NCBI GenBank assembly: GCA_947184155.2
Contig: CAMXCT020003372.1
Span: 1 to 64,000 of the forward strand
Direction of reading: 5' to 3'
DNA: 64,000 nt
DNA from: Cladocopium goreaui
Taxonomy: Eukaryota > Sar > Dinophyceae > Suessiales > Symbiodiniaceae
Shown here: in pieces, positions 11,288-22,071 of the stretch
Numbering within the stretch: position 1 is the stretch's first letter
Layout of the letters: every line of letters starts with the position of its first letter
Position numbers and translations under genes: made by a program
Notes under the pieces: model-generated
Told to the model about the DNA's origin: nothing
Databases searched by the model: none
The model's input: the letters and a program-made list of their open reading frames with translations, nothing else

Positions 11288-11790
11288 TTATTCTATGCTC
11301 CCGCCAAAAAACCGACCAGCAAGAGCAATCTGGCCTGCCATGCCAACGCTGCTATTGTCAACAGCATGGCTCCCAGAGACCACCCAAAGTCTCTCCTTTG
11401 AGCCTTAACAGCTAAGCCTCAAAACGGAGAAATACATTCAGTTGTCCTTTGAGTTCTTTGGAATCGAGAGGTGCGCATTCCACACCCACGATGCCAAAGG
11501 GTAGAAGCAGAAGCAATTCATGAGTAGCTGAAATTGGAAGTCCCTGGAAGTCCAGGATGAAACTCTCTCAACATTCCAAGACCACAAATCCCTTGGGCAA
11601 CAGCTGCAACGTGTTCCCAACATGTTGGGTCACTGAACTCGTAACATCTGCCAGTTCTGCCGCATGCGTGGTGCTGGAGCCCCCAGAGACTCGGCTTGCT
11701 CGAACCTCATGGCATCATGGCACGGCCAGATTTTTGGTCGTCGCCATGTCGTCGGCGAAGGAATCTAGACTGTAGCAGCGAAATACCCTC
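11288..11790 (-). CDS. Exons of an unrecognised gene
   Basis: Three protein-like segments appear on the minus strand: SLDSFADDMATTKNLAVP (about 11715-11765), TTHAAELADVTSSVTQHVGN (about 11580-11690) and VVSGSHAVDNSSVGMAGQ ending AGRFFGGSIE at a TAA (11288). The last resembles the C-terminal Gly/Ala-rich part of some FAD-binding enzymes, but that is only an impression. Exon joins were not solved. It lies upstream of the carboxypeptidase on the same strand and is probably a different gene. Confidence 0.35.
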
Positions 11791-12286
11791 AATGACAAAG
11801 GATACGGCAAGTAATTGCAGTGAAATGATGTGAAATGAACATGTCAAAAGGCCGTAAAAACTAAATCTTATAGCCAACTATCCAACAAAGTAAGCAAAAT
11901 GATCAAACATGATGAAGACATGAATCAAGCAAACCGAAGCAAACCGAAGCAAACCGAAGCAAACTAAACGAAGCGAATTCTCAGAGGCTTCCGACTCCCT
12001 GTGCACATGAAGGTAAGCTTCTCTCATGGTGCTAGCCTCGTTTCGATTCGAGATGGCAAGGACTCGATGACTCGACAAAGCGGCAACCTGCCTCTCCCGG
12101 CTTCACAAAGGTGTGCTGGGACTGGTTGGGGAAGCAATCAGAGCAGTCAGAAGGCATGTCCCACCTGCAAATCTCTCGACGCATCACGATGCCACACTTT
12201 TGAAGATGCTATCTATATCTATCTATTTTGTCTATGCCACGCCTGTCTTGCAGTGTCTTGTGCCTTGACGACTGGTCTGCACTGAC

Positions 12287-12400
12287 CGAGCCTGGAAATG
12301 TTGAAGGATCCGTTGAAGGTCCAATTGTCGCCAGAAGTATTCGCAAAAACCATATCCTCTCCTCGCCGAGACAGGAACATGCTGGCTTGCATTACGGAAT
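12287..12400 (-). CDS. Isolated exon, unrecognised
   Basis: The minus strand reads MFLSRRGEDMVFANTSGDNW followed by TFNGSFNISRLGQC, a segment with two N-x-S/T sites that looks like extracellular or lumenal protein. Its neighbours and partner exons were not identified. Confidence 0.35.
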
Positions 12401-13077
12401 GAAAAGTTTAAGCCCAGCAGCAACTTTTGTCTCCTGAACATGTCCTTCACTAGATGTAAGCACAGTACTTGAGGACATAATCTGACCATATTTGAATATA
12501 TTTGACTTCTCTGACTTCTCTCTTTCTTTTCAGCATGCCATTGTGTTTTATTGTATATTTCACGAAGCCTGGATGGACATTGGTGTAGTTGGAGTCGTTG
12601 CGAGAGCGGTTCACATCTCAGATCGGTCAGATCGGATCAAATGACCAAATTTCAATGGCCACTGATGGCCACCACCACGCTGCCGAAGGATTCCATGATA
12701 TTCCATGTATTTCCACGGCCACTGAGGCCCAGGCAGGTTTGATAAATCAGATCAGAATAGTGCATTTCTGCCAAGCGTCTCGCTTCGTTGATGGCCTGGG
12801 GCTCATAGATTCATCTGTTTGGGTGTCCGGAAACACTGTTGCTCTTTGATGTCTCAAGACAAACATATTATGCATGTACATTCATGTACGATAATCAGGT
12901 AAGTCAGGAAGTCTATCAAGTCTATCATTCTTCGGTCTAGTTTGGGGATGTTCTGAGCATTGGTGGAATGTTGCGGGGATTGGAGGTCATGCATTTAGCT
13001 GATCTGATCAGCACCAAGACCATGCTACGGTGGGATCAACACTAGTTGTACCAAGGTTGGTACATTTTGGTGCGACT

Positions 13078-14441
13078 TTAAGGTACCGACGTTACTAGCA
13101 CGGTCAAAGTCAACATCGACAATACCAGTGAGCAAGTAGCGAGGGCCTCAGATGCATCATCTGTGCCCTGTTCGCATTCTTCATGCTTGAAGCACGGACG
13201 CCAACAGCCGTTTCCGTCGGACTCACTACCAGTACTGTACTGTTCAGTAAATTCAAACTCTTTCAACCTGTGGAAATGCATCAGGTCTGCTCTGTACAGT
13301 CTGGGATGTATTGAACTGAAAGATCCGTCAAATCCAATCAAATCCATTCAAATCCCGCAACTGTCATTCTTTTTTTCGCGCTCATGCACAAAGGGTACAA
13401 AGAAAAGCCACGCTGTAATATCAATGTAAATAAAATCAACGTGCTGTGAGGGTAGATGAAACTGGAATGCTTGAATGCTTGAACCTTGAAGGCAGAGTCG
13501 GACCCCTTTTCCAGCTAGAATTTGCGAGAATCGGCTAGCACTCAGCACTGGAACACGCTCAATGCGGAAAAAAGGCCCAAAGTGATACATAATTTGTGAA
13601 CTCCGATTACAGTACTGAGGCAGCAGCAGGTACCTTCATTACAGTAGGCGCCAGAGGGACATGGCCTCAGTGTGCTCCAGAAACACCTGATAGACCTAGC
13701 AACTTCCATCGTCTTCCATATGTCTTCCGTTCTTCTTTACAGCAAATGGGATAAGAATTGAAGCGCGGAGGGCGAGGGGACTCCATAGAAATAGAAAGCC
13801 CACTGGTTCAGCTTCTTTCAAAATCAGGTATCCAAAACAAAGGTTTGAACATGTTTGAACCATTCTTCATTCACTTGAGTCAACAGTCAAGAACACTACC
13901 ACCTTGTCGAAGCTTCACTCTACATCTGGGTGCAACAGCAAGTCTAAGACTGAGGAATCAGCAAAGGTCGCTTGAAGTTCCACAGCCTCAAAACAACTGT
14001 GCGATTTGGGGAGTTTAGGTGTGGCAACTGTCCAGGTGAAAAAATCTGGTGATATGGCAGGTGGTTTCGGCATGTTGCGACAAGTTCAGTGACCTTAATG
14101 ACCTGCAACATGTCCTCCACACTCTGGGATTCTTTGCGCGTCTCTGGGAATCCTTTGGCATCTCTGAGCAACAAACTTCTCGATATAATGATGAAGCCAT
14201 TGTCTTGCCTGTCGACAAGTCGAGGTTTCAAACAAGGTGATGTTAATTACGGCTCTGCTTTTCCAGCGAATTCCCTCAGGACGAAGGCTACGTACTTGGC
14301 TGTATCTGATGGACCTTGCATGTGTGATTCCTTTGACAATGGAACAAGTTCATTGCTTCTCCGTGGCTCAAACATTTGGAAGGGTTTGTTCCCTTCCATC
14401 TTCCCGAATGGGTTTGTAGACTTACACTTACGGTAATCCAT
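13078..14441 (-). CDS. Multi-exon gene, possible surface protein
   Basis: Minus-strand exon candidates are 14441-14250 (includes STNPFGKMEGNKPFQMFEP and TAKYVAFVLREFAGK), 14210-14080 (GFPETRKESQSVEDMLQVIK), about 13560-13480, and a terminal segment about 13270-13078. The last contains GNGCWRPCFKHEECEQGTDD and ends in a hydrophobic stretch (CSLVLSMLTLTVLVTSVP) just before the stop, which would suit a GPI signal or tail anchor. No family is recognised and the splice chain is incomplete. Confidence 0.35.
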
Positions 14442-14600
14442 AGATTGAGCAAATTTAATTGGAAGGGTAAAGGTTCTTGTTCTTGTCTATGAACGGATTC
14501 TTACGATTTTTTTAACGGATATTTCATGATTCCAATGATGTTTCCTCTAGATTTCTCAGAAAATCCTTAAATTTCCCGTTGATCAGATCGCCGTCGGTTT

Positions 14601-14702
14601 TTAAAACGCCTTCGGGTAGAGAATCACCAGGTCTTCTCGGAACTGGTCATCCGTGATGTTCAAGAGCGTGAGGCCATCGAAGCCTGCGACCCGTTGAACC
14701 CG
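14601..14702 (-). CDS. Exon with SAM-domain-like segment
   Basis: The minus strand encodes RVAGFDGLTLLNITDDQFRE followed by DLVILYPKAF and a stop at 14601-14603. The pattern hydrophobic-x-x-G-x-x-LL-x-I-T-D-x-x-F-x-x-D-L is typical of the middle of sterile alpha motif domains. Only part of a domain is present. It may be the first visible exon of the gene at 13.1-14.4 kb or a separate one. Confidence 0.35.
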   Translation of the reverse strand, partial: RVQRVAGFDGLTLLNITDDQFREDLVILYPKAF

Positions 14703-14749
14703 TTGCCATTGATGTTTGATCAATGATTTTCAAGCGCATACTGGCAAAA

Positions 14750-15760
14750 GGGAGGTCAAAATTCTATAAAATTCTTATATAATCTTCTATATATCTCCAA
14801 GATGGATGGTATGGTATTCTGAATATTCATGAACATTTCATATTAACACTTATTAACATGATATTAACATGTACAACATTATGTTTGATATGTATTAACA
14901 ACAATTAACAGCCCATTTTGTGGCCGTTTTGTGAGTCCAGCCCAAGACTTGACCCGAATTTTCGGGGACCGAGATGCCTGGAGCAAAGAGGTCCAGGTTT
15001 CGCTCTGCTGCAGTCCCTGACACAGGAGGACCAAGTAGGACCTGGAGGACCTGGAGGACTTGATAAACGTTAACAAAACATCTATTTAGACAGTGATGAA
15101 ACATATCGTGAAACATCAAAAATCATGAACACATCGTTAAAAAACACACACACATAAAATATTGAAGAATATCATAGAATGCCATTAGGAGGCCATCCCA
15201 AAAGCATGTAAAGCATGTGAAGCAAGAACAGATCGATCCTTTTCCAGGTATCACGAAGAGAGTCTGGATTAATGAAAGAGCACCTTACTTACTTGGCCCA
15301 AATTGCTGTAGCCAAACATGTTGTGATGGTTTGCAAAAGATTTTGGTTGGAATTCCTCAACAGTGACGTCGGGACTTCGTGCAACAAAATGATGTCGCGC
15401 ACACACACACACATACTTGCACATGGCATATACGCACTAAACCTTCGTAAAACAAGACGGCTTAGAGCAGCTTGGAGCTTGAAGTCCCAACATGTTCCAA
15501 CAAGATTCCTGCTGAGTCCTTGTCAGGCCGTCAGGCCTACTAAATTCCATTCCAATGCTTGCATCTCAAGTTAGTCTGTGAGTCTGTGATTCCCTTGAAC
15601 TTCTAGGTACAACGGGTGATTACGTGGAACACTGCAGGGATTGTTTTTGGGGGGCTGATGCTTCGTGGTTCTCCATGGTTTTCCTTTCCACAACCCAGGA
15701 GTTTCACCTAGATCAAATGAGGGTCGACTGGCTTAATCCACTTGGGTTACTACAAACGTT
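14750..15760. other. Non-coding or unassigned stretch
   Basis: It is AT-rich near 14760-14900. Further on it holds short tandem duplications such as CTGGAGGAC at 15043-15059, and a CACACA run near 15400. No exon could be supported. Confidence 0.4.
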
Positions 15761-15767
15761 ATCCACT

Positions 15768-15871
15768 TACCCTCTGGTAATTTAACATAGCTATTGAAAA
15801 TGGTCATTTATAGTGGAATTTCCCATTAAAAATGGTGATGTTCCATAGTTATGTTAAATTACCAGAGGGTA
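15768..15871. mobile_element. MITE-like hairpin, 27-bp terminal inverted repeats
   Basis: The left arm (15768-15794, TACCCTCTGGTAATTTAACA...) and right arm (15845-15871) are reverse complements with one mismatch, enclosing 50 bp. The outer TA dinucleotides fit the TA target duplication of Tc1/mariner-related MITEs. It is non-coding. Confidence 0.75.
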
Positions 15872-16392
15872 TGTTCCTTTTGCACAATCACTTCCCACAT
15901 TGAGCGCACGTTGCCAGTTCCTGGGTGTCCTCACGACTCTGAATTGAGGCTGACAAGCGTGCGAAACTACGTGCAGACAGGGTGTCCTTAGCCGGCATGG
16001 TTTTGGTATGTTTTGGTATTCGGAATCGTTCCAAGTGGTGATTTATCATGATTTATCAGCAAGTCGCTGTCCAGTCAATTGGGAGATATGGGAGATATGG
16101 GAGATGGGCTCGACGTTCTGATCGTTCTGGGGCAACAGACATTTGCAGCCTTGAAGTCTGCCGCAATGCTATCGAAGGAACTGGACAATCTCTCTGGCCT
16201 AAGGCTCAGGAGATGATGGAGATGTCTCTAAGACTGATGGGACTGGGAACAAAATGCTCAGGTTGTGTCGGGCTGTCTTTTAAAAAAATACATATCCAAG
16301 AGCACGTCGCTCCAAACGTGTTCAAGCCAGAAAAGATTTCACAAGTTGCAAGGACCATGGAGGGCCTACACATCTTCCGCTGCACCAAGAAT

Positions 16393-16800
16393 CTAATTTG
16401 GACCTGAAACTTTCGGGCTTCCCAACGACCAGCAGCAAGCTGCTCTACCCACCAAAGTTCCGTTGACGAACTGAACATTGCATGTGCCGCAAACACCATG
16501 GCAGGTCTGGAATGCGTCCAAGCACGCTTTCAAAATGGATTCATCTTCAATCTTCAGAGATTTTAAGATCATTGTGCCCAGAATCTGTACTATCAAAGCG
16601 ACCATTCTTTCCACGAGAGATGCTCACCGGCTGGAAACCTAACCAACCACAACCGGACCTTCCATCAGAAAATGGATCCAATCGAAACAAACTATTTGCA
16701 ATGCTGAAACCTCTCAAGACATTTCTGACCTCGCCTGATCTTGTCCCCAACCAAACCTTTCTGCCACTCGAGGAACTGTAAGCAACCTGCGAGCATGATG
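16393..16800 (-). CDS. Two candidate exons, unrecognised gene
   Basis: The minus strand carries GTRSGEVRNVLRGFSIANSL in one frame (about 16590-16790). Overlapping it in another frame is a segment ending in GTCNVQFVNGTLVGRAACCW (about 16400-16560). The frame change between them must be an intron or indel. No domain is recognised. Confidence 0.3.
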
Positions 16801-17692
16801 CTTGTCCGCATGGATCCAGAGGGCTGCTGTGAGGGCTCCACCTAAAACAACCCTTCTGAAGCCACTGGAATTGATGTTGGAACATGTTTTTGAACATGTT
16901 GGAAAGCTGTTGGAAAGCTGTTTGGATCATTTAATGGAATGTTTTCAGATGTTTTCAGCATCGCCTCTGGTACTCAACAAACTGCTGCCCGATGCCGTAG
17001 ACACAAATCTTCTCTCTTTCTCTGCTAAGACCTGAGAATCAACGAAAAAGCGACACACCAAACATTGCCAAACTCTCCGGAAAACATCGGAAAACACCAT
17101 TTCAAAATTGTCACTGAAATCTGCTCCCAATCACCCTTTTCATCCTCTTTCATCTGCCATTATTCAATGATTGGTTCCCACGGCGGATCGCCCTGAGTGC
17201 CAGACTTGTGTCCACTCGGATGTCAAAGGTTTTCGGTTCACAGAGCTGGGGCTCGATATTGGTTGCGACCTTGGGAACAAAATGGAAGGACGACGATGCA
17301 TCAAGAGCTTGGGACATGAGAGGATGCTCAGTGAAGAATTCTACATATTCTATGTAGTTTTACACCGATTCCACAATCAAGGAATATGACCAAACACTTG
17401 AACTTGTATGTCCTTGTAGATAAGTCGGAATTCTTTCCGAGGTGATGGGACTGGGAATTACATCGATGTCACGATGTCGATGTTCAGCCAGACAATCATA
17501 CGTCCCCGGAAACATCAAACATAATCAAACACACAATTCTTTCCATTCCACTTATGTAATTGTACTGTAATTGGTTTGTAATTGTACTGGAAACATCATC
17601 ATCATTGGTTTGCCTTCTTTTTGGCTAACTGACAGGCTGCGAAATGCTGGCCTCTCCGGCCCTTCCATTGAAGAGGTGTCATTGCTATGCTG

Positions 17693-17736
17693 CTATGCTG
17701 CTATATCATGCTATATCATGCTATATCATGCTATAT
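17693..17736. repeat. 10-bp tandem repeat GCTATATCAT
   Basis: Three to four copies of GCTATATCAT follow two copies of a related GCTGCTAT unit. Confidence 0.85.
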
Positions 17737-18107
17737 CTATATCTGCTATGCATTGATATGCATTGCTTCAAAGTTCGACTGGACATTTTCTTTTTTTCAC
17801 TGCATGGATCAATTGAAGATCAGTTGGATCATCTTCCATTTCTCCGAGTGACGCCCTCGTCGCACATGAGACCAGCTGGGCAAAGATTCTGAGCACGCGT
17901 AGTGCCACGATCTCCTGTCGCATATTTTGAATGTGGAGATATGTGGAGATCCATGTAGGTCAAATATGGTCAAACTAGGGCAGAATGTACAATGCTCAAC
18001 ATATCATAACATATCAGTGCATTGACGATGGTGATGAGTTTGAACCCATTTTCATGGACTCTTTGTAATGAGTATATTGTACTACAGTTGTATATCAACT
18101 TTCACAT

Positions 18108-19140
18108 TCATTGACATTTCTGGCATACTGGAACAACTGCAAGTGTGGCAACACTACACCCCGCAAGTTTTATGCAAAATTGCTGGAGTTTCAATCGAAG
18201 CCCCTCAAAGGCTGGAAGCAATTCGAGGAAAACATCTTGTGAATAGGATACCCATTCCTCTACTACATGTTGAACGGTAAAACAAGGCAAAACTGGTGAT
18301 GTGTATTGACTTAATCTTCAGTGCATTTAATCAATTTAATATCAATTTAAATGCCCTAAAGTGCTTAATCCCTTTAAAGGATATCCATTTATCAAACCTA
18401 ACCCCTTTAGTGCTTCTGGCCGCCTGGCCGCTTCCATTCTCCAGTCCCAATTGTTGCACCACTGAGGTCAACACTGCACTCGTAGCCACATGGGCAAGGC
18501 AATGGGAGGCGCATGCGACTGTGAGGGCCTCAGGAACATTCAGGAACTGCTTGAACTCGGTACCAAGCGTCATGTTTCAACATAAGATAACATAAGGATA
18601 CATATAAGGATACCTAATTAAGGTATGAATGATTATGAATGCATGGACATAAGATAATCATGAATCATCTATGATGATCTATGATGGTTTCTGATGATCT
18701 TAAACATACAAAGGACCAAAATTCGCTGGCATGTCCTGAAACATACTGAAACTCTTTATTCACTGGCACAAAGTGCGTCCAAATCATCCAAATGAAATTA
18801 GTCATGAAAACCGGCACTGAGCCTCCGAACAAACGCCTCCCTCCAAGCACACAGTGCAGTTCCATTGGCCTTGCCAAGGATTGAAAGAGCCTGGCAAAAA
18901 GCAGCAGCTTAGCAGCAGCAAACAAGTTGCGGCTATCATAAGTCGATCTGACAAGAGCAGCAACACATGGATGGCTCATGTTGGCTCAAAATTGCAAGTC
19001 CTTTCTAGGGTCTGTCTCCCCATTGCCGTCCTGCTGGGCAAGCCACTGGCTCTGTGTTGCCGGGGTACGGCCCGCACCTGCAGCGATTCTGATACCATGG
19101 ACACTGCAGCAGTCCCATCATACCCAAACAATGATTGAGA
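18108..19140 (-). CDS. Candidate multi-exon gene, unrecognised
   Basis: Minus-strand frames with protein-like content lie at about 18975-18680 (ALVRSTYDSRNLFAAAKLLL), 18570-18400 (GTEFKQFLNVPEALTVACAS) and 18280-18120 (WVSYSQDVFLELLPAFEGLR). They are spaced like exons. The gene would lie just downstream of the acidic terminal exon at 19.5-19.8 kb. No family is recognised and no splice chain was proven. Confidence 0.3.
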
Positions 19141-19488
19141 CAACACGAGACAATTATAATCAATTCAAGAGTGCCAACTTCACGTGATTCAAACTGAGAA
19201 CCCTGCATGTACCGCTCCGGGCAGACAATACCTTTGTTTCTCACGACCACTGCTCCAAACAAAGGGTTCGTTTTCAACGCAAACGTGCGCGCACGCCCAC
19301 ACGACACGACACACATACACACACACTGCTGATATCTGCTGACACACTAAAACACGCACAGTTGCAGCGTGCTTGCTCGAAATGCACACAAACTAAGAAA
19401 CGAGAGACTAGTTTGCAGCTGTTTGAAATTAGGTTTCAAGCCGTCTTTTCTGTCAGCAGCGGGCTTGAGTTAGAATCACAAATTGCCC

Positions 19489-19837
19489 TCATTGTTCCTC
19501 TGTGTCGAAATCAAGATCAAGATTCTCGATATCAAGATCCGTAACTTCATCGGAATCATGGTCGTCATTTGTGTCGAAATCAAGATCAAGATTCTCGATA
19601 TCAAGATCCGTAACTTCATCGGAATCATGGTCGTCATTCAGGTAGTCGTCCTCGTCATCCTCATCCTCAAATGCAGCATCTGACCAGGTCCGGTATGGTC
19701 GATGTAGTCGCAGAAAATCATCATAACCGTAGAGTTTTTCATGGCGAGGATCCGTCCAAAGTGTGATTGTCAGCCCCAGATCTTCACTCTGTTCAAAGTA
19801 TTCCTTGCGCGTCCCACAAGAAGCCCATCCTACTGTA
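19489..19837 (-). CDS. Terminal exon, acidic C-terminus with 23-residue duplication
   Basis: After an acceptor CTATTACAG at about 19838 the minus strand reads GWASCGTRKEYFEQSEDLGL, TITLWTDPRHEKLYGYDDFL and a run of D/E (FEDEDDEDDYLN). Two exact copies of a 23-residue acidic unit (NDDHDSDEVTDLDIENLDLD + FDT) follow, then TEEQ and TGA at 19489. There is no Met, so it is easily missed by ORF callers. The protein is unrecognised; the acidic tail suggests a nuclear or Ca-binding protein, which is only a guess. Confidence 0.6.
19501..19638. repeat. Perfect 69-bp tandem duplication, in frame
   Basis: 19501-19569 and 19570-19638 are identical. The unit is a multiple of three and duplicates 23 acidic residues of the terminal exon, so it must be recent. 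Confidence 0.95.
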
Positions 19838-20039
19838 ATAGAAATCCTTTAGTGGATGCCACGGACCAACACATCACAACCTAACATGCCTGTGTCAGGA
19901 AGGATGCATGTTTGACTTGAACAATTGCACTGTTTTGCACAGGCACTTATCTGTCAGGCTTGCAACATCTTATAGGCAACAACGTTGATTTAGAATTGGA
20001 AGTGTGCAGTTCTGACGTGCTAGGAATGAGTCAGCATGA

Positions 20040-20261
20040 GTGAGTATGGTTTCCGCATGTTTCCACAGTTTAGATCCCAAGAACCTTGTACTGTCAACCC
20101 CGGATCAGGAAAGCCGCTTGGGAGACATTTTGAAGTTGAGCCGTTTTCCATCGTTTTCCTATGCACCTGGGGAAGTAGCACTGCGAACTGTTCAAGGTTT
20201 GCTCAGAATGGGTATGGCAGCTGCAGAGCAGAGGTTTTGTCAAAAATCAGTTTCTCACTAG
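20040..20261 (+). CDS. Candidate plus-strand exon, unrecognised
   Basis: The frame SACFHSLDPKNLVLSTPDQE followed by SRLGDILKLSRFPSFSYAPG and TVQGLLRMGMAAAEQRFCQ has even, protein-like composition. No partner exons were found and the surrounding candidates are on the minus strand, so its status is uncertain. Confidence 0.3.
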   Translation: MSMVSACFHSLDPKNLVLSTPDQESRLGDILKLSRFPSFSYAPGEVALRTVQGLLRMGMAAAEQRFCQKSVSH

Positions 20262-20838
20262 AAATGGATCTCTAACTGCACACAAACAGCCGCACGTTTG
20301 CTCAAGTGCATAGCCTGACCATGAGGCACAATGAGTAGCACGTCTCCAAGACTGCCAAAAGCTGATAATTGAGTGTGTGGCTGGAAGCGAACAAGGCCAA
20401 ATCAAACAATAAAAACCAAAGAAGCTGATGACCATAGCCGAACCACATCAAATCACCTATATAGTCTCTAACGAAGCTAGCCAATGTTAACAAAGCCGTT
20501 TAACCTCTAAAGCCGAAATAGCTAGAGACAACAACAAAAGAAACTTAAGAACCATAAAGCCAACCGAGTGAAGTCCAAGAGGATCAAAATCTGGGGAATG
20601 ATGCTGGCTGTCGCGCCAGATAGTGACGGAGAACAAGCTGAGTCATGTATTTGCGTGCCCAAGGCCCAAGGAAACAAAACAGAGATATACAGAGATATAC
20701 AAAGTACTAGTATGAGTCAAATGAGCAACATCTTGATCCAATCTGTTCCAGTCAGGATTCTGGGACGGAACACGCTGAAATAAACCCACGTAACGGTTGA
20801 GAGTACCTGCTCCTCACTTCGAGCTGACTGCTGCAGCC

Positions 20839-21277
20839 ACTAATCGTCTTCTTCCGGAGAATCTGACAGGGCATTGACACATATTTTCTCCCGCAATTGA
20901 AGATTGTGATCTTGATCTTTTGTTATTATAATATATATATATAAACTGTTCTAGATGCCAACGCCATACTCACAGAGATCGAACATTTCGATCTTGAAAA
21001 GATACGGTCAAGAATATCACACCTTTTCTGCAAAGTGACTTCATACCAGAATTTCCTCGTGTTTCAACAGCTTCAAAACATAAGCATACATTGAACAACC
21101 TTCATGTTTCCCATCCCGTTGAGCGATCTTGCCTTCAAATACACTGCATTTGTAAGGACTTGATGAGCAGGCAATCCTATGCGATCTATGACTGCGCGCT
21201 TGACTCTGATCTCCTTGATCCTTGTCCACTTCTCTTGATGAGCAGTGATGTTTGCAGGATGTGCTATTTCCTGACAA
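20839..21277 (-). CDS. Candidate terminal exons, unrecognised gene
   Basis: A minus-strand segment GCSMYAYVLKLLKHEEILV (about 21100-21043) and a short acidic end ALSDSPEEDD before a stop at 20839 could be the last exons of a gene. Evidence is limited to composition. Confidence 0.25.
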
Positions 21278-21580
21278 TTTGCCGCCGCAGAAGGATGAAG
21301 ATTAAACTTTCCACATGCCTGTCAGGCACGGTCAAAAGGAATTGACGCTAGTCTATCGGATCCATTGCTGAGACATTTGAAAGGCAGAAAGGGACGCCAC
21401 CAGGGCCCACAAATCACATACTTGCAATTTTGCTGATTTTTAGTTATTTTCTTTTTTATTCTTGCTGTTATCAATGACTTCTATTGGAAGGATATGTATA
21501 TATGTACACATTTCATCAAATACACGTATCTATTCCATTTCCCCTGAAGGATTTATACAAGCATGTGTTTCAGCGACGCT

Positions 21581-21666
21581 ACTCCAGGGAGGGGGGGTCG
21601 AGCAAAAAAAAAATAAAAATATATATATATAAATATAACGCTACTCCAGGGGGGGTCGAACAAAAA
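21581..21666. repeat. Left G-rich terminal repeat, duplicated
   Basis: Two copies of CTACTCCAGGG(n)GTCGA(G/A)CAAAAA lie 60 bp apart, each followed by an A/T-rich tract with ATATA. Confidence 0.7.
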
Positions 21667-22071
21667 TATATACTGTGACAACACAAACCTGCATGATGTG
21701 GAGAGATAACCAGCAGTGTTTTTCCATAACAGTGTCATAACACAAACCCACATGATTGGACGGCTCATCATCATTGTTCGGTCTTGCCTGCTCCTCACAG
21801 GTCGCCTCTCCTCGATGTTTTTTCCTGGACGCAGCCATATGAATCAAGTCTTGCCGCGCTGACTGCATGCAACAGCAATATAGTTTTTGTTTTTTGCATG
21901 AGCCAGACATGAATTTGTATGCTTTGAAATGCCGAGGCCATGCTTTGGCCGCACTCATTAGGTCATCTTCCTTGCTTCCCTTCGAATTCAGCTGTATCAG
22001 ACAGCATTGGTTTGACATGACACGAATGTTTTCAATGAGTCTGCCGACAGATAGTTTTTCTGCGGTCAGTC

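Noticed and set aside
18960-19010. Dinoflagellate spliced-leader relic (TTGGCTCAAA)
   Set aside because: Only ten bases resemble the leader end; the rest of the 22-nt leader is missing.
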